NCBI GenBank assembly: GCA_037903475.1
Contig: JBAJFG010000019.1
Span: 2,041,501-2,105,500, forward strand
Length of the DNA stretch: 64,000 nt
DNA from: Ancylostoma caninum
Lineage: Eukaryota; Nematoda; Chromadorea; Rhabditida; Ancylostomatidae
Reading direction: 5' to 3'
Shown: in pieces, positions 45,791-56,149 of the stretch
Layout of the letters: the number at the start of each line of letters is the position of its first letter
Position numbering within the stretch: the first letter of the stretch is position 1
Translations under genes and position numbers: made by a program
The notes under the pieces: model-generated
Seen by the model: the letters and a program-made list of their open reading frames with translations, nothing else
What the model was told of the DNA's origin: nothing
Databases searched by the model: none

Positions 45791-47573
45791 CCAGTCTGAT
45801 CGTCCGGCTAACGCCGGACTTCCAGACTTCTATTGCTTGCTTCGGTCGCACACTGCACGTGGAAAGCAAACACAAAAGCGTAAATGGATTGATAAAATCT
45901 GTATCCTTCCACGCAGTTGTATCGCTATCCTAAGAAGACCTTGATCCCGTAGATGGTAGCTTTTCCCCATTTGAACGAAGTTATGCCCTCCCATATTAGC
46001 GAAGTTAGTGGCCGTGAAGTATTGAGTGTAACCAATCCAGTGCAAATGTTATCTTGAAATGATTTAGGCTCAACTGGTTGTTGTGGTAATTCAAGAGATA
46101 AGGGTCCACCGGCGTATATAAACGGAAAGGAGGGAGTGGTTCATTCCGACACGAAAGAAATGGGAAGAGAACACGGATACAAAAGGAAGCGATGTACATC
46201 TAGGTGATTTAGGTGGCAGGGTCCGCCGAAACAGGGTAAGCGTACCCCTCATGCAGAAATAGATCCGCCTAACAAATTCCCATTACTTGCGGAAGCCGGC
46301 GTACTCTTATCACACCGTTGGACCCGATTCCAGGCGTTTCCCCACTTTTGGACGCCGGCGCACCCTTATCACACCGTTGGACCCGACTCCAGGCGTTTCC
46401 CCATATTTGGACGCCGGCGCACCCTTATCTCACCGCTGGACCCGACTCCAGGCGTTTCTCCACTTTTCGACGCCGGCGCACCCTTATCACACCGTTGGAC
46501 CCGACTCCAGGCGTTTCCCCACTTTTGGACGCCGGCGCACCCTTATCACACCGTTGGACCCGACTCCAGGCGTTTCCCCATATTTGGACGCCGGCGCACC
46601 CTTATCACACCGTTGGACCCGACTCCAGGCGTTTCCCCATATTTGGACGCCGGCGCACCCTTATCTCACCGCTGGACCCGACTCCAGGCGTTTCCCCACT
46701 TTTCGACGCCGGCGCACCCTTATCACACCGTTGGACCCGACTCCAGGCGTTTCCCCACTTTTGGACGCCGGCGCACCCTTATCACACCGTTGGACCCGAC
46801 TCCAGGCGCCCCAGTTTTGGACGCCGACGCACCCTTATCACACCGTTGGACCCGACTCCAGGCGTTTCCCCACTTTTGGACGCCGGCGCACCCTTATCAC
46901 ACCGTTGGACCCGACTCCAGGCGTTTCCCCACTTTTGGACGCCGGCGCACCCTTATCACACCGTTGGACCCGAGGCGTTTCACGGCGTTTCCCCACTTTT
47001 GGACGCCGGCGCACCCTTATCACACCGTTGGACCCGACTCCAGGCGTTTCCCCACTTTTGGACGCCGGCGCACCCTTATCACACCGTTGGACCCGACTCA
47101 GGCGTTTCCCCACTTTTGGACGCCGGCGCACCCTTATCACACCGTTGGACCCGACTCCAGGCGTTTCCCCAGTTTTGGACGCCGCGTTGGACCCGTCTAT
47201 CCCCACTTTTGGACGCCGGCGCACCCTTATCACACCGTTGGACCCGACTCCAGGCGTTTCCCCACTTTTGGACGCCGGCGCACCCTTATCACACCGTTGG
47301 ACCCGACTCTAGGCGTTTCCCCACTTTTGGACGCCGGCGCACCCTTATCACACCGTTGGACCCGTCTCCAGGTGTTTCCTCACTTTATGAGGCACCGTTG
47401 CACATCGCTGGACCTTCTGGTCGACCATCTCTCTACCCCACTCCACCACACCATACCCGTTCTTAATCTTTTATATAATCTCGCAATCATCACCAATCAC
47501 CATCACTGACCAATCACAGTGCGTGTGCACACGCACGCACAGAGTCACATAATGTCTGTAATACTAGCGCCCC
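45791..47573 (-). mobile_element. Helitron, CTGG family, copy E
   Basis: The 3' end at 45791 carries a one-base change in the outer stem (CAGTCTGATCG). It has a full non-repeat half, an 18-unit minisatellite and a 5' region matching copy F (CACACGCACGCAC...GTCTGTAATA). The extreme 5' end is cut off by the CTAG-family element starting at 47574. Confidence 0.82.
46300..47395 (+). repeat. 59-bp minisatellite in Helitron E, about 18 units
   Basis: Units vary at TTTTGG/ATTTGG/TTTCG and CACACCGTT/CTCACCGCT. The variant run at 46401 repeats at 46637, exactly 236 bp (4 units) later. Later units carry internal deletions (46809, 46973, 47185). Long open frames (298-382 codons) are repeat artefacts. 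Confidence 0.9.
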
Positions 47574-48715
47574 TTCGGGACGCTAGAAAGTGGGGTGGGG
47601 CAACCACTTGAGGTATGTGCAGAAGCACCACACATGCGAAATGCTCAGGAAAAGAGCAAATAAGCAGAACTAATCATTAACTGAGCTCAAATACAAAATC
47701 CTTCTTATGAGTTGCGTATATTCTACGGGCCTGGCCGCCTCGTCAGGCTTCGAGTCTTCTCGCGATCCTAGCCTTCCTTCCCTGCAAATTTTTAATCACG
47801 CGCCTACATGTAAAGCTAATTTCCGATACAATGATACTACCTACTTTTTTGTCACATTTTTTACATGCCGATGGACCCGTTATGAGCGGCCACTTTCAAC
47901 TCTGCGCAGGAGTATCTTTCACATGGCTTTAGCACTTGAACAACACTGTGTAGCTAATGCCGCGCGAATATCACCTGAAATGATTCAAGCTTCACGTTGC
48001 TGAGATAGTCCAACTGATGAGCTTCTGCTTCAATGTACAGGGAGGAGGAAGAGGGGGTCGACTGAGACACAAATGAGTGCGTAGCGTGCTCCTACTCCAC
48101 CGGTAGACGTGCATCTTGATGTTTTCCCCACTATTGGGCCCCCTGCGGATCCATTCTCCATTCATGGACACGAATCCTAGCATTTTCCCTTAATGGGAAC
48201 CCTGCAGACCCATACTCCATCCGTGGCCACGTATCCCGGCATTTTCCCCACTAATGAGAACCATGCGGACTCACTCTCTATGCGTGCACCCATATCCAGG
48301 CGCTTTCCCCACTTTTGGGCCAGGGAAGACCCATTCTCCATTCATGGATCTCTATCCTGGCGTTCCTCCCACTATTGGGCCAGAGCAGACCCAATCGATC
48401 GGTTTGACCCGTGTCCTAGCGCTTTCCCCAATATTGGGCCCCCTACGGATCCATTTTCCATCCATGGACACGTATCCTGATATTTTCCACACTATTGGGC
48501 CATGCGGACCCAATCCCCATCCGTGGACTCGTTCCCTGGCATTTCCCCACTAATGGGCTCCTGCGGACCCAGTCCCCATCGGTGGACCCGTATCCTGCCG
48601 TTTTCTCCACTATTGGGCCACCCTTTCTCGATCAGTGGACACCCATCCTGATGTTTTTGTGAACTACGGTGCTCCGGCACATCAGTCCGTCATCAGTGCA
48701 CCCGCACTCTTTGTA
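47574..48715 (-). mobile_element. Helitron-like element, CTAG family, copy 2
   Basis: The left edge shares about 150 bp with 10884-11040, with hairpin GCGTCCCGAAGGGGCGC-type and then CTAG, T target. The body carries the diverged 60-bp minisatellite. The right end lies near CTTTGTAAATCTTGA (48700-48715). It is inserted between A and T near the 5' end of Helitron E. Confidence 0.55.
48110..48660 (+). repeat. 60-bp minisatellite, about 9 diverged units
   Basis: Recurring blocks CCCACTATTGGGCC, GCGGACCCATTCTCCAT and GGACACGTATCCTGGCATTTTC. Homologous to the array at 11085-12060 but more diverged. Confidence 0.8.
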
Positions 48716-49350
48716 AATCTTGAAAAAAAATGGAAGAAAGTTAGGAAATATTTAGAAAGTTTGATCAATTACACAACTGGTTCAAGAAAATGTCATAACA
48801 GCTTATAATGACGTGTTCTTCGTTCGTTCACCCTGTGTATTTGATTGTACTGCTCTTCTTAAAAACAGAAGAATCCTCAAGTTGCATAATCCCCACGGGA
48901 CCTCAATAGTGAGAGGTGCGCAAGGAGCACATCCTACATAAGGAAACCGAGTGAATCCTATCGTTACGCCTCCACTCATCCTTTCGAAGTGATTCAAGTT
49001 CAGCATTCCAAGATTGAGTGCAGTTATGGACAAAGCTCCACCAGAGGGGCTACTCTGCTCCGTACATTGCTGCTATGCATCGTCAAATCGTTGTAAACAC
49101 TGTCTCGCCCGGAGGGCTCGAGACCGCTAGCTGCTGGTCCCACCGCGAAATCCCGAATGCACCCGACTTCCACCACGTCTATGCACCTATGACGAAACAT
49201 CGGCCGAATGCCCCGTCAGCTGCGCATCCTCGTGAGCCACACTCTATAATCGAGCCACGTCTAAAGCATGCGATCACGTGCTACTCCCCCTACGCCTGCG
49301 CTCTAGAAAATTTTGTTGCACTACCATGATTTATATAAGAGATATACAAA

Positions 49351-49351
<1 letters not shown>

Positions 49352-49408
<57 letters not shown>
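49352..49408. repeat. (TA)28 microsatellite
   Basis: Uninterrupted TA dinucleotides. TA-rich DNA is a favoured target for Tc1/mariner and AT-targeting Helitrons. Confidence 0.95.
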
Positions 49409-49410
<2 letters not shown>

Positions 49411-49865
49411 CCTTCCATATACACATATCTGTGTACTCACATCGTTTCTTTGAGTATATTTACAAGTTCGTGTAGGAATAAGCGGAGGAATTGCGTGGGC
49501 ATACAAGGTAGAACGATCAGGGACAGGAATGGGCCTTTTACATCGATGTTTAGCATGATTAGTTATACACAACACATTGATTACTATCAGTTATTGAAAG
49601 AATCAGTACATGCGCCTTTTATAATGACCTAGACAGTCCATTTATTCGATTGTTTATACTAGTGAAGGTTTAAGGACTAATAAGCGGCTCTTTCCAATCA
49701 TTATCTAGCAGGCTTGTTGATGGGTAACCACACTTAAAGCAGTATTCGCTCAGTAATAATTGCGGCTCACATAGGATAGTGAACGCGCTCCATTTAGTAT
49801 TGAATACTCAGCCGTAGCCAAAAGACAGGCGCACATTTACGGCCTAATTTATCAGAATTTAACTC

Positions 49866-50073
49866 TTTCGTTCCTTTCCTTTCATCTATTTCTTTCTTTC
49901 TCGTCTTTTCTTCTTTTGTTCTTCTTATTCTTTCTCATTCTGGTTTCTCTATCTTCTTCTTTCCTTTCCTTCTCTTTCTGTTCTCCTTTTTCGGTCCCCC
50001 TCTTTACTGAAGAGCCTCGGGGGGACCGGAAGATTGTGATTCGTTTAAAGGAAGAGGCGAAACGAATCACAAT
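49866..50073. repeat. Polypyrimidine tract followed by two hairpins
   Basis: About 140 bases of almost pure T/C precede a C5/G6 hairpin (CGGTCCCCC ... GGGGGGACCG) and then a perfect 14-bp hairpin (ATTGTGATTCGTTT, 50033-50046, inverse 50060-50073). Possible triplex- or hairpin-forming DNA; function unknown. Confidence 0.6.
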
Positions 50074-50774
50074 TTTCATTTCTTTAACAATAACCTTATT
50101 AACTTTCTTTCTTTTGTATTTAGGTGTTTCTTCGTCATAGTTACCTTTTTATTGCCCTGCTTGAACGAAATGTAATCTCTTTAGGCCCATGGCATACTTC
50201 ACAGTGACACCGTCGCCATGAAGGAAATGAGCGGAAATGATGAGGAAAAATAATATTATTTCTCACACCAGTCTGGCCGTCCGGCTAACGCCGGACTTCC
50301 AGACTTCTATTGATGCTCGCTTCGCTCGCATACTGCACATTGAAAGCAAACACAAAAGTGTAAATGGATTGATAAAATCTGTATCATTCCACGCGGTTCT
50401 ATCGCTCTCCTGAGAGGCCCTTGATCCCCTAGGTGGTCGTTTTCCCCCATGTGAACGAAGTTATGCTCTCCCATATGAGCGAAGTTAGTGGCCGTGAAGA
50501 ATTGAGTGTAACCAATTCAGTGCAAATGTTATTTTGAGAAGTTTAAAGTTCAACTGGTTGTTGTGGTAATTCAAGTGATAAGGGTCGACCGGTGTATATG
50601 AACGGAAAGGAAAGAGTGGTTCATTCAGACACAAACGAAATGGGAAGAAAACACGGATACGAAAGCAAACAACGTACATCTAGGTGATTTAGCTAGGAGG
50701 ATCCGTCGAAACAGGGAAAGCGTACCCCTTATGCAGAAATAGACCCGCGTAGCGAATTCCTATTACTTGTGGAA

Positions 50775-51090
50775 GCCGGCGCACCCTTATCACACCGTTG
50801 GACCCGACTCCAAGCGTTTCCCCACTTTTCGACGCCGGCGCACCCTTATCACACCGCTGGATCCGACTCCAGGCGTTTCCCCACTTTTCGACGCCAGCGC
50901 ACCCTTATCACACCGTTGGACCCGAATCCAGGCGTTTTCCCATTTTTGAACGCCGGCGCACCCTTATCACACCGTTGGACCCGAATCCAGGCGTTTTCCC
51001 ATTTTTGAACGCCGGCGCACCCTTATAACAGCGTTGGATCTGAATCCAGGCGTTTCCTCAATTTTGGGACGCCAGCGCACCTCTTCTCCA
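50775..51090 (+). repeat. 59-bp minisatellite in Helitron F, about 5 units
   Basis: Same unit as in copies C and E with TTTCGACG and TTTTGAACG variants. Open frames are repeat artefacts. Confidence 0.85.
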
Positions 51091-51290
51091 GCGACGGACC
51101 CGTTGCACATCGCGAGCCGTTCTGCTGACCACCTCTCTACCCTACTCCACCACACCGCACCCGTTATTAGCCTTTTATAGGATCACACAATCACCACCAA
51201 TCACCATCACTGACCAATGGTAGTACGTGTGCACACGCACGCACAAAGTCACATAAAGTCTGTAATATATATATATAGAGTATGATCTTT

Positions 51291-54200
51291 CCACGGATCT
51301 CCCTCATAAGAGGGATCCCAGCCGGTTAGTCGCGAGGCTACGTGGCGCGTCCCCAGGTGGCGGATAGGGGGCTAATCGCGGACCACACGCGACCTTGTGC
51401 CTGCCCTGAGACGCGGGTGGATTCAGGGGATGGACTCCCTGTTTCTGCAGTGTCGGAACGATCCATACCTTCTGCCAGCGCGTGGGTGTGTTCATGCATG
51501 CGTGCGTGAGTGTACTTGCGTGTCTGCAGATTGTATCCTGCACATCTATCCGACCAAAAGCCCTGCATTCAAGTGACTGGGAGGTACAAGGGAGGCGGTT
51601 CGGAGTCGCCTCCAACAAATAAGCTCCATCGTCCACTCCCGGGAAGCCCGGCTAACTTCCCGGTGAAATCCTACCCTAGCTACCCGCGGGGGAATAGAGC
51701 CCAGCAAGCTATCTCCTAAGGGTTTTCTTTTTCTTAAAGCTCGACACAGCAATAATAAAGAGTGTTCCCCTGATCTCGGAAGAGTCACTGGTACGGCGGC
51801 GCCAGTGAGGACGAGGTCCGAGGGGTTATCTAGGCTGCCTAAAACCAGAAGGACTATGATGACGATCTGTACCTTCAACGCACGCACGCTTGCATCGGAG
51901 GCTTCTATCGAGGATTTGATGATGCAGGCCAGGAAGATCAGGTACGACGTCATCGGACTGACCGAGACGAGGAGACACCGGCCACTGAACGCCACCTTCG
52001 ACACTGGAGAAGAACTGTTCCTTGGAACCTGCAACAGTAGAGGAGTTGGTGGAGTCGGTGTCCTCGTCAACACGAACTTGGCCATGAACATCGATTCGTT
52101 CGAACAGCTAACAACCCGAATCGGACGTTTGCGACTGAGAAGATGTGGATCAATACCGGCCTTGACAATCTTCGTCGCCTATGCTCCAACATCCAGCTAC
52201 GACGATGAAGAAATCGAGGCCTTCTACATGGACTTGGAGAAGTTCTACAGGGAAGACCACACTTTCTACAAGGTCATTGTTGGCGACTTCAACGCCAAGA
52301 TTGGCCCTAGGAGAACGCCTGAGGAACTTCACATCGGTACCCACGGCCTACAGTGGAACGAACAGGGAGAGAGGCTGTCTGAGTTCATCATGACGACGAA
52401 GACCATCCATGGTAACTCACAGTTTCAGAAGCCAACCTCCCTACGGTGGACGTGGGAGTCACCCGGTGGAGAGTACCATAATGAAATTGACCACATCATC
52501 GTCAATCGAAGGTTCTGCCTGACCGACGTCGGTGTTGTACCGAAGTTCTACACCGGAACAGACCATCGCCTCCTTCGTGCAAGATTCTTCTTCTCGCGCA
52601 AAGGAGAGAAAGCCGCGAAGTTCAAGAAGAGGGCTCCCAAATCCGTCATCAATTGGGATCTCTTCACTTCGTTAGCCGGCTTTTGGGAAGATGCCGTTGT
52701 CGACAACATCGACGAAGAATACGATCGGCTTGTTCAACATCTCTGCGACAGCGCAAGGAGAGCCGAGGGCTCAAGATCCACCAAAAGACGACTGTCTTAC
52801 GAGACCCTCGAGCTGATACGCCAGCGCGGAGTCGCGAGAGCCGCAGGCAACTACCAACTGACGTCCGAGCTCGCAAAACGGTGCAGAGAAGCGATAAAAG
52901 AAGACCTTAAAGAGAGACGAGCAGCAGTATTGGCCGAAGCCGCAGAGGCAGGAAGAAGCATTCGCAACGCCCGCCGTGACTTCGCCAATCGTAAGACCAA
53001 GATGACCGCCCTCCGGCGCCCAGAAGGAACAATTTCTTCATCAAGACGGGTAATGGAGAAGGTCATCCACGACTTCTACTCGGATCTCTTCGATAGCCAC
53101 GTCCATCTCCCCCAATATCACCCAAGGGAGGATGGATACGTTGTCCCATCAGTTCTCCCTTCCGAAGTCCGACATGCCATCAAGTCGGTGAAGAATCGTA
53201 CAGCACCGGGCCCCGACAGGATTCGACCGGAACATCTGAAGAACCTACCGCCAGTTCTTATCACCACCTTGGCTAGGCTCTTCACGCGGTACCTGTCGGA
53301 ATGCAAGGTACCGAACCAATGGAAGACCAGCAGGACCGTGCTGCTGTACAAGAAGGGAGACCCACAGGACATCGGCAATTATCGCCCCATCTGTCTGTTG
53401 TCCGTCATCTACAAGCTTTTCACTCGAGTGATTCTAAATAGGATCGAAAGGACATTAGATGAAGGACAGCCGTGCGAGCAAGCAGGGTTTCGAAAAGGAT
53501 TCAGTACGATCGATCACATACACACGGTCACTAGACTCATTGAAGTATCGCGAGAGTATAAGATGCCTCTCTGTCTCACGTTCATCGATTTGAAGAAAGC
53601 CTTCGACTCTGTGGAGACAGAGGCGGTCCTCAAAGCCCTGGGCAACCAGGGCATACCTACTCAGTACATCAAGATATTTCGTGAGCTCTACAGCAACTTC
53701 ACGACCAGGATTTCTCCATTCTACGACGACATCACTATCGACGTCAAGAGAGGGGTTCGACAAGGCGACACCGTGTCGCCAAAACTATTCAGCGCCACTC
53801 TCGAAGACGTCATGCGAAGACTGGAATGGGATTGCATGGGAGTGCAAGTTGATGGCCGGCGACTTAACCACCTTCGCTTCGCTGACGACATCGTCCTTAT
53901 AACACCAACTATCGGCGAAGCGGAACGGATGCTGGCCGACTTTGACGACGCGTGTGGAAAGATCGGTCTCCAACTGAACCTGACGAAGACGATGTTCATG
54001 AGGAACGGATGGGTCCCGGATGCCCCATTCTCGCTCAACGGAACGACCATATCCGAATGCTCCAGCTACGTATATCTAGGTCGGGAAGTCAACATGATGA
54101 ACGATCTCGCTCCAGAGCTGGGCAGGAGGAAGCGAGCGGCTTGGGGAGCCTACAAGAGCATCGAGGACGTAGTGAAGAAGACGAAGAACACCAGGCTCCG

Positions 54201-54702
54201 TGCCCACCTCTTCAATACAACGGTTCTACCTGCTTTGACGTACGCCTCGGAAACCTGGGCGTTACGCAAGCAGGATGAGAATGCGGTCAACGTCATCGAA
54301 CGCTCCATCGAGAGGGTGATGCTAGGAATAACCCGCCTCACACAAGTGAGGGCTGGAATACGGAGTTCCACCCTTCGTGAACAGTCGAAGATCAGGGACG
54401 CTGCCGCTTACGCCAAGTTGAGTAAGATCAGGTGGGCCGGACACGTGATGCGTCTTAACGACCACCGTTGGACAAGAGCCGTCAGCGACTGGACTCCACG
54501 GGACGTTAAGCGCACGACAGGAAGACCACCGACCCGATGGTCAGACTTCTTCACGAAGTCCTTCAAGGAAAGATATAATGCTCTTCGTGTCCCTCGAACG
54601 GACAGAATCCACTGGACAACTCTGGCTCGCGAGAGGGACAAATGGAAGGATTGCTGGCGCCCGCTCGGTACATCCGAAGATCAACGGGAGTCAAGGTGAT
54701 CA
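51291..54702 (+). mobile_element. RTE-clade non-LTR retrotransposon, apparently full length
   Basis: 3412 bp flanked by a perfect 14-bp target duplication AGAGTATGATCTTT (51277-51290, 54703-54716). The 5' UTR is about 565 bp and starts with a hairpin (GGATCTCCCTC / GAGGGATCC, 51295-51318). The 3' UTR is only 3 bases after the stop. Size and architecture match RTE elements of nematodes. The duplication straddles the Helitron/host border, so this insertion came after the Helitron. Confidence 0.95.
51856..54699 (+). CDS. RTE endonuclease/reverse transcriptase (intact)
   Basis: Makes the element's own mobility enzyme: an AP-endonuclease-like domain nicks target DNA, then the RT copies the RNA at the nick. 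The frame is open from a GTG at 51805; the first ATGs are 51856 and 51859, giving about 947 residues. Counting from 51805: endonuclease Asn25 (FNARTL), Glu54 (GLTETRR), Asp161/Asn163 (GDFNAKIG), Asp229/His230 (EIDHIIV), and a DHRLLRA block. RT: RTAPGPDRIRPEHLK, NYRPICLLSVIYK, motif A FIDLKKAFDS (Asp595), GVRQGDTVSP, FADD (Asp694/Asp695), then GLQLNLTKT and YVYLGREV. No stops or frameshifts, and all catalytic residues present, so recent activity is likely. Related genes in nematodes are usually annotated endonuclease-reverse transcriptase. Confidence 0.95.
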   Translation: MMTICTFNARTLASEASIEDLMMQARKIRYDVIGLTETRRHRPLNATFDTGEELFLGTCNSRGVGGVGVLVNTNLAMNIDSFEQLTTRIGRLRLRRCGSIPALTIFVAYAPTSSYDDEEIEAFYMDLEKFYREDHTFYKVIVGDFNAKIGPRRTPEELHIGTHGLQWNEQGERLSEFIMTTKTIHGNSQFQKPTSLRWTWESPGGEYHNEIDHIIVNRRFCLTDVGVVPKFYTGTDHRLLRARFFFSRKGEKAAKFKKRAPKSVINWDLFTSLAGFWEDAVVDNIDEEYDRLVQHLCDSARRAEGSRSTKRRLSYETLELIRQRGVARAAGNYQLTSELAKRCREAIKEDLKERRAAVLAEAAEAGRSIRNARRDFANRKTKMTALRRPEGTISSSRRVMEKVIHDFYSDLFDSHVHLPQYHPREDGYVVPSVLPSEVRHAIKSVKNRTAPGPDRIRPEHLKNLPPVLITTLARLFTRYLSECKVPNQWKTSRTVLLYKKGDPQDIGNYRPICLLSVIYKLFTRVILNRIERTLDEGQPCEQAGFRKGFSTIDHIHTVTRLIEVSREYKMPLCLTFIDLKKAFDSVETEAVLKALGNQGIPTQYIKIFRELYSNFTTRISPFYDDITIDVKRGVRQGDTVSPKLFSATLEDVMRRLEWDCMGVQVDGRRLNHLRFADDIVLITPTIGEAERMLADFDDACGKIGLQLNLTKTMFMRNGWVPDAPFSLNGTTISECSSYVYLGREVNMMNDLAPELGRRKRAAWGAYKSIEDVVKKTKNTRLRAHLFNTTVLPALTYASETWALRKQDENAVNVIERSIERVMLGITRLTQVRAGIRSSTLREQSKIRDAAAYAKLSKIRWAGHVMRLNDHRWTRAVSDWTPRDVKRTTGRPPTRWSDFFTKSFKERYNALRVPRTDRIHWTTLARERDKWKDCWRPLGTSEDQRESR

Positions 54703-54831
54703 AGAGTATGATCTTTACAGCTTACGTGGAATAGCGTGCTGGCATAGGAGCAATTGTGCGAGGGAAAAATTGTGCGATTGTGTTTCATTAGTGGAGGACG
54801 GTCGCAGCGCAGCGTCGCTGTGTAGTGTGCC

Positions 54832-55056
54832 ATGAGCCTTATATCTCGAGGATGGCGGTATCTACGACGGTGCAACTTTCACAGAATTGTTGGAACAACT
54901 GCTGAGGATCCAAAACGGTCAAAAACTACGAAGATTTCCGTGGTTGTTGGCTTCGAAGAGCCTTCGCCTGAATCCAGGATCGCATACACATCAAACATAG
55001 GAATGCGACTAGAAGAAACCTCGTCCCTACATAACAAGTTTGTATCGAAAGTATAA
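54832..55056 (+). CDS. Hypothetical 74-residue frame, paralogue of 38653-38880
   Basis: Same frame as in copy 1 of the segment with one in-frame deletion (EAPRI to ESRI). The TCTTTACAG acceptor-like sequence directly follows the Helitron border. No domain. Confidence 0.3.
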   Translation: MSLISRGWRYLRRCNFHRIVGTTAEDPKRSKTTKISVVVGFEEPSPESRIAYTSNIGMRLEETSSLHNKFVSKV

Positions 55057-55625
55057 AGACACCTAAGTTTTGTCCGTAAAGAGGCTCGCATCCTTTTAAT
55101 CGGTCTATTTACTTCACTGGATCCAACAAATCAAGAGACCCCGCAGTTCCACTCAGTACTTCAACCCATATAATTTTAAGCTTTAAGGAAAAAAGTCGGA
55201 GAATTTGTGTAATTATACGTAATTAATTCTTTCGATAATTCTTTGTATCAAAGGCAGCACCCACGAAAAAACTTGTCACTCAGATTTTAGCGCAATCCTG
55301 CTTTTCTTACTATGGGGACAATGGGCGAAGTGGTAAATTTTGCCGGAACTCATACCAATATGGTCCTCGGATGCTTCCAATTTTCTGCATTATAGCAGGA
55401 TGGCCGAGTTACTTGAATGGAGTAGGTCAAGGAAGTCAATAAAGTTGTTCTTATTGCCAAAATAGCGTTGTCCTCATTTCTTGGCGCAACTAGATATTCG
55501 ACAATTTTTCAGCTTTTCTGAAGGAGAAAAAAAGCAAAACGAAAAGGTAAGGGATGTTTACTACGGAGACCTACCTCAAGAAAAGAAACAGTACTTTGGG
55601 TTAAATGTAAAGAGCTAACAAACAG

Positions 55626-56149
55626 AAAATCACATCACATTTGAAAAATCGAAATTCTGGGGAAAGTAAGGGATCTTACGGTCTAACAACAACTGAAATA
55701 GCGTAAACAGGGTAAGCAGATCGTTACAATGTAAAATTTCTCGAAATGAGCATGCAAAGCGAACGTTTTCTTTGGAAAACACTGACTGCGGCAGAAAACA
55801 CCTGATTCGTATCGCGCCACATCTCATCCGCGGATACCCGGATACCAAAGCCCGTAGTAAATCCTCACTCAGCTCGGATCATCTGAGCTGAGTGGCTGTG
55901 TTGAATAATTAGGCCACTGCCCGAGTAAACGCTCACTCCCGCAATGAAATGTGGAAGCTCTGCTGAAAAATGATTCTCATCTGAGTACAATTTCAGAGTC
56001 AGGCTGACTCATTCAGCCAGGTTTTCAGCCGGAACTCGGCAATTCGGTCAGAGATAAGAAACAGCACTCTTTTTGGGTAGAGTGTCGGCTGAATGGATTT
56101 AAGTTGCTACGGAGTAACTCAAAACTATTCACCGATACCCTCCTTAAAA
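55626..56149. other. No gene recognised
   Basis: A hairpin CACTCAGCTC/GAGCTGAGTG lies at about 55867-55895, next to a CCCGTAGTAAA word reminiscent of the foldback at 14209. Nothing else stands out. Confidence 0.4.

Larger units (their letters stand above)
48716..50151. other. No gene; low-complexity tracts
   Basis: 48800-49340 has no domain. A (TA)n tract lies at 49352-49408, and a polypyrimidine tract at 49866-50005 ends in two hairpins (49993-50029 and 50033-50073). Nothing suggests a gene. Confidence 0.5.
50268..54711 (-). mobile_element. Helitron, CTGG family, copy F (contains an RTE)
   Basis: The 3' hairpin and CTGG are at 50268 (A before on the plus strand). The 5' end reads TCATACTCTATATATATA on the minus strand, starting at 54711, with T after. 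Against copy 1 the borders are exact: ...TCTCACA and TCTTTACAG. About 1.0 kb without the RTE. It carries about five 59-bp units (50775-51090). The 5' end differs from copies A, B and C (TCATACTC versus TCATGACT) and resembles copy E, so it is a subfamily. Confidence 0.9.
50152..55625. repeat. 1.03 kb duplicated segment, copy 2 (occupied site)
   Basis: Segment sequence at 50152-50267 and 54712-55625 matches copy 1 (38417-39449) with about 99 percent identity by eye. The intervening 4444 bp is Helitron F carrying an RTE. Confidence 0.9.

Noticed and set aside
51805..51855. RTE start at 51805
   Set aside because: The codon there is GTG; eukaryotic initiation is expected at the ATGs at 51856 or 51859.
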